Both the position numbers and the translations under genes were made by a program. Below are positions 38,907 through 44,782 of a stretch of 44,782 nt of DNA, piece by piece. The notes beneath the pieces were generated by a model that was given only the letters and a program-made list of their open reading frames with translations, was not told the DNA's origin and did no database searches. This DNA is from Chloroflexota bacterium (GTDB lineage: Bacteria > Chloroflexota > Limnocylindria > Limnocylindrales > CSP1-4), in NCBI GenBank assembly GCA_003157875.1, contig PMKV01000146.1:1-44782 (forward strand), written 5' to 3'. Position 1 is the first letter of the stretch, and each line of letters opens with the position of its first letter.

Positions 38907-40177
38907 CCGTCACCGCCTCGCCGAAGATCGGGGTATACGCCGGACTGGGGTCGGCCGGGCTTCTCGTCGCGCTTGTCTTCGGGCGCCCGGAGGCTGCCGC
39001 CCTCGGCCTGCCCTTCGTCGTCGCAGTCCTGGCCGGCCTGACCCTGGCCGAACGCCCCGACCTGCGGGCGTCGATGGCGGTGGATCGCGATCGCCTCCTG
39101 GAAGGCGACGAGGTCCACCTGGCGGTCACGGTCACATCCACGACCGATGTGCCGTGGCTGCAGATCGCCTGGCCGGTTCCGAACACCATGGAAGCGACGA
39201 ACGGCGACGATCTGCCGGGAGTCAGCCTCGTCGCGAACGAGCCGGCAACCATTGAGACGGCACTGATCGCGAAGCGCTGGGGCGTCGTGTCGATGCCGAG
39301 GCCGCTCCTGCGGGCTCACGACGAGCTGGGGTTCTTCCGTTTCGAAGCGACCCTCGAGGCGCATCAGACGCTGCGCATCTACCCGCGACCCGAGAGGCTC
39401 CGGCGCGCGCTCGCTGCGGCAGAGACACAGATCTTCAGCGGAAACGAGCTGTCGCGGGTTCACGGCGACGGCATCGAGTTCGCCGACATTCGGCCGTACG
39501 TGGCCGGCGATCGGCCGCGGCACATCAACTGGCGCCTGAGCACTCGGTTCGGGCAACTCCACGTCAACGCGATGCACCCGGAACGCAACACCGACGTCGT
39601 CATCTTCCTGGACCTCTTCAGCGACGTTCGTTCGGCCGGAGAGGGCACGCTCGACTACGCGGTTCGAGCCGCAGCTTCGCTGGCCGAGCACTACCTGGCA
39701 CGGCGCGACAGGGTCGGCGTCATCGGCTTCGGGGGCGTCCTGCGATGGCTGACGCCGGCGATGGGTTCGAGCCAGATCTACCGGATCGTGGATGCGCTGA
39801 TCGACTCGGAAGTCATCCTGAGCCACTTCTGGCGAGGGCTCGAGGTCATACCCCCGGGCACATTGCCGCCGCGATCGCTGGTCGTTGCCCTGACCGCCCT
39901 GATCGACGAACGGACCATCGAAGCTCTGCTGAATCTCCGTGCCCGCGGCTTCGATCTGGCGGTGGTCGAGGTCATGGCCGAACGATTCGCAGCCCCAGCC
40001 TCGCATGATGCCGCCGAGCTTGCCCAGCGGCTCTGGCGTCTCGACCACGCGGCCACACGGTTGCGCTTTCGAAGCCTCGGCGTGCCGATGGTGCAGTGGA
40101 GCCCTAGCGAGCCACTCGGTCGAGCCCTGGCCGAAGGGCAGCAGTTCGAAAGGTGGAACCGATGGCTCCACGTCTGA
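38903..40177 (+). CDS. DUF58 (VWA-like) protein of the MoxR operon
   Basis: A 424-residue protein. N-terminal membrane hairpin (VYAGLGSAGLLVALVFG and LGLPFVVAVLAGLTLA), a beta-rich domain (DRDRLLEGDEVHLAVTVTST), then the DUF58 motif FADIRPYVAGDRPRHINWRL and a VWA-like fold with VVIFLDLFSDV, RRDRVGVIGFGG and RSLVVALTALIDERTIEALL. In place of the DxSxS MIDAS it reads DLFSD, so metal binding is not certain. MoxR/DUF58 pairs are thought to assemble or mature protein complexes. The TTG at 38903 overlaps the MoxR stop; I see no alternative start close by. Confidence 0.88.
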   Translation: MTVTASPKIGVYAGLGSAGLLVALVFGRPEAAALGLPFVVAVLAGLTLAERPDLRASMAVDRDRLLEGDEVHLAVTVTSTTDVPWLQIAWPVPNTMEATNGDDLPGVSLVANEPATIETALIAKRWGVVSMPRPLLRAHDELGFFRFEATLEAHQTLRIYPRPERLRRALAAAETQIFSGNELSRVHGDGIEFADIRPYVAGDRPRHINWRLSTRFGQLHVNAMHPERNTDVVIFLDLFSDVRSAGEGTLDYAVRAAASLAEHYLARRDRVGVIGFGGVLRWLTPAMGSSQIYRIVDALIDSEVILSHFWRGLEVIPPGTLPPRSLVVALTALIDERTIEALLNLRARGFDLAVVEVMAERFAAPASHDAAELAQRLWRLDHAATRLRFRSLGVPMVQWSPSEPLGRALAEGQQFERWNRWLHV

Positions 40178-40734
40178 CCACCGCGGCCCTGGCGCTCGGC
40201 GGGGCCGCCGCATTCGCGGCCGTCTCGACCGCCGCGGCAACCGACGGGACTTCGATCGCCTCCGCCGCCGGCCGATCGGCCTGGATGATCCCCGGCTATC
40301 TCTCACTGGCGGCATTGGCCTGCATGGTCCTGGGGCTGACCCTCGCCGACGCGCGCCCGATCGGCCCGGCGCTGGCCCTGCTCGGTGCGGCGTGGCTTGT
40401 GGGAGCGCCCAACTCGGACGCGTGGCACGCACTGACGGCCGTCGCCGGCGGGTGGCTGCTTGCCGTTGCGGAGCTGACCTACTGGTCGCTCGACTTCAAG
40501 CTCGCCGGTCGCGATCCGCGAGCCATCCACTTCAGACGCGCGGCGGCGATCGCGGTCCTGGTCGGCGCATCGGTAGGATTGGCGATGGTTCCGATGTTGA
40601 ACGTGTCACCTCCGACGGCAGGCATCGAACTCACCGTCGCCGGGCTGCTCGGCGCGGCCGCCCTGATCGCGGTGGCGGCGTCCCTGGCCTGGCGTCTCCG
40701 ACCACCCACCGAGCCTGCCGGAACGCGGGGCTAG
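40162..40734 (+). CDS. Polytopic membrane protein, last gene of the MoxR operon
   Basis: About 190 residues with six hydrophobic segments, including LTTAALALGGAAAFAAVSTA, YLSLAALACMVLGLTLA, IGPALALLGAAWLVGA, LTAVAGGWLLAVAELTYWSL, AAAIAVLVGASVGLAMVP and LTVAGLLGAAALIAVAASLA. No catalytic motif. It overlaps the end of the DUF58 gene by 16 nt; ATG at 40162 follows AAAGGTGGAACCG. Probably the membrane partner of the MoxR/DUF58 module. Function unknown. Confidence 0.75.
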   Translation: MAPRLTTAALALGGAAAFAAVSTAAATDGTSIASAAGRSAWMIPGYLSLAALACMVLGLTLADARPIGPALALLGAAWLVGAPNSDAWHALTAVAGGWLLAVAELTYWSLDFKLAGRDPRAIHFRRAAAIAVLVGASVGLAMVPMLNVSPPTAGIELTVAGLLGAAALIAVAASLAWRLRPPTEPAGTRG

Positions 40735-40804
40735 TCCTCTCGGCTGCCCGCCAACCTCTGTTGCACGCGGCTGATGCACGAACCGAGGCGCCGAAGCGTA
40801 CTCC

Positions 40805-40833
40805 TTGCGTCTTTGCGCAAGCTGTTGTATATT
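40805..40833 (+). promoter_or_regulatory. Promoter with an embedded palindrome; probable leaderless arsR transcript
   Basis: TTGCGT (40805-40810) and TATATT (40828-40833) are 17 bases apart. The next plausible transcription start is at or next to the A of the ATG at 40840, so the mRNA would be leaderless. Between the boxes lies TTGCGCAA (40813-40820), and CTTGCG/CGCAAG arms (40804-40809 and 40816-40821) form a wider inverted repeat over the -35 box. This fits an operator for the ArsR protein itself. Confidence 0.6.
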
Positions 40834-40839
40834 CGGTCC

Positions 40840-41133
40840 ATGCTCGACGTCGACGATCTGGAGAGCGCAAGGCAGCGAAGCGCGGCGGTGGCCAGGGCCC
40901 TCGCCGACCCGAAGCGGCTGTGTGTCCTCCAGTCCCTCGCCGAAGGAGAGCTTTCGGTACGCGACCTGTCCGACCGTGTCGGCTGCCACGTCCCGAACAT
41001 GAGCCAGCACCTCGCCGTCTTACGGAACTCGGGACTCGTCCTGACTCGCCGCGACGGCAACGCGATCTACTATCGACTCGCGGATCCACGGGTCCTCGAA
41101 GCGTGCCGGCTACTCCAGTCAATCGCCGGCTGA
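40840..41133 (+). CDS. ArsR-family winged-helix regulator
   Basis: A 97-residue protein: RSAAVARALADPKRLCVLQS, LAEGELSVRDLSDRVGCHVP, NMSQHLAVLRNSGLVLTRRD, GNAIYYRLADPRVLEACRLL. This is the ArsR winged helix. There is no ELCVCDL metal motif (here ELSVRDLS), but single cysteines occur in RLCVLQ, VGCHV and EACRLL, the last close to the C-terminus, so a thiol-based or metal-sensing mode is possible. ATG at 40840 with no Shine-Dalgarno sequence, consistent with a leaderless message. The thioredoxin gene follows 41 nt later, so it may regulate a redox operon. Confidence 0.88.
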   Translation: MLDVDDLESARQRSAAVARALADPKRLCVLQSLAEGELSVRDLSDRVGCHVPNMSQHLAVLRNSGLVLTRRDGNAIYYRLADPRVLEACRLLQSIAG

Positions 41134-41174
41134 GCCTCGGAGCCAGACCGTCAGGTAGAAAGGACCATCGCCAG

Positions 41175-41519
41175 GTGGCCGAAGTCAAAGCAGTCACGGA
41201 CGAGACTTTCGAGCAGGTCGTCCTCAACGCCGAGCGGCCGATCATCGTCGACTTCTGGGCCTCCTGGTGCGGCCCATGTCGGATGGTCGCTCCCGAACTC
41301 CAACGCATCGCCGAGAAGTACTCGGGCGCCATCGACGTGGTCAAAATGGACGTCGACGCGAACCCGGGCGTCTCTCAGGCACTCCAGATCATGACCCTGC
41401 CGACTATCGCCTTCTTCCGCCCCGGCCAGCCCCCCATGGCCGTCGTCGGAGCCATGCCGGCCGAGCAGTTCGAGGCAAGATTCGGGCTTTCGCAGTACTC
41501 TAAAGTCCAGCCCAGCTGA
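41175..41519 (+). CDS. trxA: Thioredoxin
   Basis: A 114-residue protein with the thioredoxin fold: TFEQVVLNAERPIIVDFWAS, active site WCGPCRMVAPELQRIAEKY, VVKMDVDANPGVSQALQIMT, LPTIAFFRPGQPPMAVVGAM. It has the classical WCGPC dithiol and the cis-proline in MTLPT, so it is an active disulfide reductase of the cytoplasm. GTG start; AAAGGA lies about 11 nt upstream. It is probably in one transcript with the ArsR regulator and is followed by two strong hairpins. Confidence 0.93.
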   Translation: MAEVKAVTDETFEQVVLNAERPIIVDFWASWCGPCRMVAPELQRIAEKYSGAIDVVKMDVDANPGVSQALQIMTLPTIAFFRPGQPPMAVVGAMPAEQFEARFGLSQYSKVQPS

Positions 41520-41552
41520 GTCTTCGGACTCGGCTTTGAAGAGAATACCCAA

Positions 41553-41614
41553 CGGGACCTCCCCCCTCGGTCCCGTCCTTACGACCCCGGCCTCCCCCCT
41601 CAGGCCGGGGTCGT
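41553..41614 (+). terminator. Two successive hairpins after trxA
   Basis: CGGGACC/GGTCCCG (41553-41575), then ACGACCCCGGCCT/AGGCCGGGGTCGT (41581-41613), a 13-bp stem with an 8-base C/T loop. Both loops are C-rich (CCCCCCT). No T-run follows on the plus strand. They sit between convergent genes and probably terminate both. Confidence 0.6.
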
Positions 41615-41649
41615 GCTATGCCCGGCAGTGAGGCGCGCGTCGCGCCGAA

Positions 41650-42138
41650 TCAGCGGCCGACGGCGGCGAGGATGGCGCGCAGATCGGCCTCGTGATCGGC
41701 GTAGTGCTCGGTGGTATTGGCGAACAGCGACTTCAGGTGCTCCGAGTCCTTGAGCCAGCGCGTCTCAGGGACCACGGTCAGGTAGCCGCGCAGCTCACCC
41801 GGCAGCGTCGAGAATCGGCTCCGAAGCTCCGCCATCGACAGGGCCGCCCACTCCGCCTGGTAGCGGGCATTGAGCGCGTCGCCACGGGCCTCCCAATCCT
41901 TGCCGATTGCCGATAGCCTGTCGAAGGTCGGGCTGTCGGGGCTCACTGCCAGTTCGCGGGCGATGTTCAGCCACCACTCGATCCAGACACCGAGGTGGGC
42001 CATCAGATCGCGACCCGTCCAGCCGTGAGCTCCTTCGAGCGGCTGCTCGAGCTGCTCGTCGGTCAGGTCGAGCAGGGCCTCGAAAGGCCGCCACGCGTCG
42101 CGCTCTTCGTCGAGAAAGGAGAGGCCGTCTGCGTACAT
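41650..42138 (-). CDS. DinB/maleylpyruvate-isomerase-like four-helix protein
   Basis: A 162-residue protein: SFLDEERDAWRPFEALLDLT, HGWTGRDLMAHLGVWIEWWL, NARYQAEWAALSMAELRSRF, a late HYADHEADLRAILAA. The GWTGRDLMAHLGVWIEWW stretch and the C-terminal HYADHEADL histidines are those of the DinB-like superfamily that includes thiol-dependent transferases and ClbS/DfsB proteins. Three His residues could form a metal site. Substrate unknown. Convergent with trxA. The ATG has only a weak ribosome binding site. Confidence 0.75.
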   Translation of the reverse strand: MYADGLSFLDEERDAWRPFEALLDLTDEQLEQPLEGAHGWTGRDLMAHLGVWIEWWLNIARELAVSPDSPTFDRLSAIGKDWEARGDALNARYQAEWAALSMAELRSRFSTLPGELRGYLTVVPETRWLKDSEHLKSLFANTTEHYADHEADLRAILAAVGR

Positions 42139-42530
42139 GGACCCGATGTTAGCGCGGCGCGAGATCGGCGGCGAGGTGCGGCCGACTACGCCACTTGGGT
42201 GGTGCGCAGACGCGCCGGACTTAGGGGCTGCCGACTACCTGTCGTACGGGCCATTGCGGTTCCCCTGCCGCCCGCTAGCTTGGACGTTGGCCGCCGACAC
42301 TGGTGCAAGGAGGTACCAGGGGCGTCGGACACGGGCCGGATCATTCGCGACCTCCGCATTTGAGACGAATCGGCGTTCGTACAAGGAGGCCGCCGGACCC
42401 GACCACGACCCGAGCAACCAAGATAGTCGGCCAGCTTGGTTCCTCCGGTCGGCGGCCCGATCTCATGACCCCGGTATCGGGGAGGAACGGCTCGTCCGGT
42501 CAGTCGGGCGAGCCGTTCGGTTTGAGTGGC
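42139..42530. other. 392-base intergenic stretch
   Basis: I see no convincing gene. Near the right end (42486-42517) AACGGCTCG and CGAGCCGTT form a 9-bp stem 14 bases downstream of the minus-strand J-domain gene stop, a likely terminator without a U-tract. The rest probably holds the promoter for the DinB-like gene. Confidence 0.45.
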
Positions 42531-43274
42531 TCAGCCCCGCGGCACGAATGTGTCGAGCCGGGGACGCCTCATCGGGCCGGGGCCCACGTAACGCAAGACG
42601 ACGCGGGCAGCCGGGCCGATGTCGGGGTCACGATCAATCGTCCGGGCGATCCAGTCGATGTACGTGGGCTCGATGACCGAGACTTCGCCGAGCGTCAGGC
42701 CGGCGAACTTGCCGAAGCTCAGGCGCGTCGCCAATGCCTCCACGAGCGTCGGCACATCCGCGTCGCTGGCCGGCCCATGGCGCCGCAGCATCGGTCCGGT
42801 GGGCGTCGAGGCGCGCGGCGGCTCGTGGCCCTCGGCCGAGCGCGGCCGCGGCGGCAAGCCGGGGAGCGGGCTGTGGTCGAGCGGCCGCAGCGTGGAGTTG
42901 TGCTGCCACAGCAGCGCGCTGGTATCGATCCTGGCCGTAACGGGCCGCGTTGTGTGTGGCTGCGGGTTCCATCCGGGCCGGTTTGGAGCACCCGTCGCCC
43001 GATCGGGCCCCGCGCCGGCCACTGCTCCCCCACCGCCGGCTCGCGCTGCCCGCGCCGCTGCCTCCCGGTGGGCTCGCCGCCTGACCGGGTCCCGCAATTC
43101 CTGATACGCGGCGTTGATCTCGGCCATGGTTCGATTCGACCGCTTCTCGCGCACGGGATCGCCGCTGGCGATGTCCGGATGATGCTGCCTGGCCAGGCGC
43201 CGCCAGGCGACCTTGATCGTGTCGGTCGTCGCGTCGAGGGGCAGTCCAAGGACGGTGAAGGGGTTCCGTGGCAT
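42531..43274 (-). CDS. Second J-domain protein with the same C-terminal domain (247 aa)
   Basis: Residues 1-75 form a J domain: NPFTVLGLPLDATTDTIKVA, WRRLARQHHPDIASGDPVRE (HPD present), MAEINAAYQELRDPVRRRAH. A long Ala/Pro/Arg-rich linker follows, then a C-terminal element ALATRLSFGKFAGLTLGEVS with VIEPTYIDWIARTIDRDPDI. That element matches the one ending the J-domain protein at 14233-14733 (FGRYAGWSLGEI, DYLEWLQR). The two proteins differ greatly in linker length. No G/F or zinc-finger region, so not canonical DnaJ. Confidence 0.85.
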   Translation of the reverse strand: MPRNPFTVLGLPLDATTDTIKVAWRRLARQHHPDIASGDPVREKRSNRTMAEINAAYQELRDPVRRRAHREAAARAARAGGGGAVAGAGPDRATGAPNRPGWNPQPHTTRPVTARIDTSALLWQHNSTLRPLDHSPLPGLPPRPRSAEGHEPPRASTPTGPMLRRHGPASDADVPTLVEALATRLSFGKFAGLTLGEVSVIEPTYIDWIARTIDRDPDIGPAARVVLRYVGPGPMRRPRLDTFVPRG

Positions 43275-43402
43275 CCCATCAGTCTACCGGTCGCGCCGGT
43301 CGGGCCCATCCTGGCGGCCGGACCCGCCTCCGAACGGCCGCTCGGGATGGTTCGGTCGGCCTCGCTCTTGACAGTCCGGCCAGGTTGGCGTCCCCTACTT
43401 CC

Positions 43403-44581
43403 ATGGCACGATCAAAGCGCTCGAAGACAACCAGATGGATCCGACTGGCCGCACTGGCCGGAGCCGCGACCGGATTTGCGGCAGCCTACCGATTTGCGCT
43501 CCGATATCGCGAGCGAGTCGGGCTGCCCAGGCGAAGCCCGGTCGACATGACACCCGCGGAGGCCGGCCTCGAATTCGAGGACGTCCGTATTCAGGCCGGC
43601 GACCACGAGCTTGCGGGCTGGTTCGTGCCGGCCGAGGGCGGGGTGCCGTCCAGGCGGCGACGGGCCGCGACGGCAGATGCGCCGACGCCGGCGACGGCAA
43701 CGGCGGCAGCCACGACCAGGGCTGGAGGCCCGGCCCAGGCGGCCGGCGTCGCCGAGCGCCGGCCCGGGATAGTCGTTGTGCATGGCTGGGAATCGAACCG
43801 CGGCCGAACCTTCGCCCACGTCCGATACCTCCACGCCGCCGGCTTTCACTGCCTCGTGTTCGACGTCCGCGGCCATGGCGACAGCCCGCCCGAGACGCTG
43901 CCGATCAACGTGCCCGAGTTCGCCGAGGACACGGCCGCGGCCGCTCGGTGGCTGGCCGGCCGGCCTGAGGTTTCCGCCGTCGGCGTCCTGGGCCATTCGA
44001 TGGGCGGCGCAGGCGCGATCGTGGCCGCTTCTCACGAGCCGGAGATCGGAGCGGTGGTCAGCCTTTCGGCGCCGTCCGATCTGGTGCGGATGACCCGCCA
44101 GACCTTCGCCATGGCCGAGATCAACATCCCGGAACCCATCGCCACCCCCCTCGCCTGGTTCACGGCCGCGATTCTGCTCGTGCCCCGACGCCACTCGGTC
44201 GAGGAAGCGAGCGCCATCGCCGCAGCGGCTCGATACCGCGGCCCGCTGCTGCTGATCCACGGCGCCCAGGACCACGGCGTGCCGGTGCGGCATCTCGAGT
44301 TGATCGCCAACGCGGCGGTCGAGGGTCGCGGGCGGGCGGGCGATCCCCCGGTCGAGACGCTGGTCCTGCCCGAGTTCGGCCACCGCTGGCTGTACGAGGA
44401 TGCGGGCTGCCGTCGCAAAATCGCGGCCTTCTTCGCCAGATCGCTCGGCGGCCCGGTAGATCCGACGACCGCCGGCGAGCGTGCGGCCGCGCTGAAGGTC
44501 GACCGACCGGCGGATCCGATCTACGGTTTCGGCGCACTGGCCGGCAAGGAGCCGGGCGATCGAAGCATCGGTCTGAACTAG
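43403..44581 (+). CDS. Alpha/beta hydrolase, membrane-anchored
   Basis: A 392-residue protein. An N-terminal helix (IRLAALAGAATGFAAAYRFA) follows a basic start, so it is probably anchored with the enzyme outside or at the membrane. Alpha/beta-hydrolase marks: oxyanion/first strand RPGIVVVHGWESNRGRTFAH, FDVRGHGDSP, nucleophile elbow VGVLGHSMGGAGA (Ser), acid in LLIHGAQDHGVPV (Asp), His in LPEFGHRWLYED. An Ala/Thr-rich insertion of about 45 residues lies between the anchor and the core. Substrate unknown. The start at 43403 is the first ATG that makes sense; the frame is open further 5'. Confidence 0.85.
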   Translation: MARSKRSKTTRWIRLAALAGAATGFAAAYRFALRYRERVGLPRRSPVDMTPAEAGLEFEDVRIQAGDHELAGWFVPAEGGVPSRRRRAATADAPTPATATAAATTRAGGPAQAAGVAERRPGIVVVHGWESNRGRTFAHVRYLHAAGFHCLVFDVRGHGDSPPETLPINVPEFAEDTAAAARWLAGRPEVSAVGVLGHSMGGAGAIVAASHEPEIGAVVSLSAPSDLVRMTRQTFAMAEINIPEPIATPLAWFTAAILLVPRRHSVEEASAIAAAARYRGPLLLIHGAQDHGVPVRHLELIANAAVEGRGRAGDPPVETLVLPEFGHRWLYEDAGCRRKIAAFFARSLGGPVDPTTAGERAAALKVDRPADPIYGFGALAGKEPGDRSIGLN

Positions 44582-44641
44582 CCGGCGCCCCGCCCCGCCC
44601 TCGGTCCGGCGCCGGCACGAGCCCGCATCGATGGAGACGAA

Positions 44642-44782
44642 ATGGACACCTGGCAGGCAATCGACACCACGCGCGCCATCCGCAAGTTCCAGGATCGACC
44701 CCTCGAACCCGAGCACCTGCACCGGATCCTCGACGCCGGGCGTCGCTCCGGCAGCTCCAAGAACCAGCAGAACTGGGACTTC
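44642..44782 (+). CDS. Nitroreductase-family protein, N-terminal part (partial)
   Basis: The frame runs off the right edge after 47 codons. It starts MDTWQAIDTTRAIRKFQDRP and continues LEPEHLHRILDAGRRSGSSK and NQQNWDF. This is the nitroreductase pattern: the RAIRKF element contacts the FMN phosphate, and RRSGSSKNQQNWDF is the usual cofactor-binding stretch. ATG behind GGAGACGAA. Substrate unknown. Confidence 0.88.
   Translation, partial: MDTWQAIDTTRAIRKFQDRPLEPEHLHRILDAGRRSGSSKNQQNWDF

Noticed and set aside
38612-40432. 606-codon open frame on the minus strand opposite the MoxR operon
   Set aside because: Arg/Pro-rich shadow of the DUF58 and MoxR genes, which have conserved motifs on the plus strand.
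1-44782. CRISPR arrays, insertion sequences, integrases or prophage genes
   Set aside because: None seen. No regularly spaced repeats, transposase or recombinase motifs were recognised, so the accessory block lacks an obvious mobile-element engine within the window.

Overview
The window is high-GC, densely coded bacterial chromosome with short intergenic gaps and many GTG/TTG starts. Gene content (methylmalonyl-CoA mutase small subunit with MeaB, a MoxR/DUF58/DUF4129 operon, an ECF sigma/anti-sigma pair, many soluble signalling proteins, one LAxTG-tailed surface protein) fits a free-living soil or water bacterium, perhaps Chloroflexota (Limnocylindria-like). The phylum is my inference; I saw no marker gene that settles it.

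Layout. 1-350: start of carB (minus strand) behind a regulatory leader. 631-9452: an accessory block, by eye more A/T-rich than its surroundings. Its core is a minus-strand gene run: an HD phosphohydrolase, a 1166-residue double KaiC/RecA ATPase fused to a solute-binding-protein-like domain, a polytopic membrane protein, a PDC/HAMP receptor stub and a 76-residue protein. Downstream are a truncated acetyltransferase, a membrane-anchored receiver protein and a DUF1801 gene fragment fused to another small gene. 9682-12466: an alcohol dehydrogenase, a VOC protein next to an intact DUF1801 protein, and a methyltransferase-like protein. 12579-14031: carA with its own leader. 14233-16688: a J-domain protein and small, mostly membrane or stress-type genes. 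16855-26444: signalling genes (a receiver protein with Glu at the phosphoacceptor site, a Crp/Fnr regulator, a PAS-GGDEF cyclase, a 1814-residue hybrid kinase), a sortase-type surface protein and tRNA-Lys(CUU). 26460-30896: meaB, the B12-binding mutase subunit, twin small Cys-rich proteins, folE, a zincin and threonine dehydratase. 31001-36109: ECF sigma/anti-sigma and a zinc-ribbon cluster. 36323-40734: the MoxR operon. 40805-44782: an ArsR regulator with a probable leaderless promoter, thioredoxin, a DinB-like protein, a second J-domain protein, an alpha/beta hydrolase and the start of a nitroreductase.

Most notable. (1) carA and carB, about 12.4 kb apart, carry the same kind of leader: a candidate extended -10 promoter, two tandem hairpins, a Shine-Dalgarno sequence, an 18-residue leader peptide whose codons form an intrinsic terminator, and an ATGA overlap with the car start codon. 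In carB the two hairpins both match the PyrR RNA-binding consensus as I know it. In carA the apical loops are replaced by long stems that differ by a compensatory base pair. This suggests PyrR/UMP control of leader-peptide translation, which in turn controls termination and car translation. (2) The HD / KaiC-KaiC-SBP / membrane / PDC-HAMP operon is an architecture I do not recognise as a described system; a 19-base perfect palindrome lies just upstream of its first start codon.
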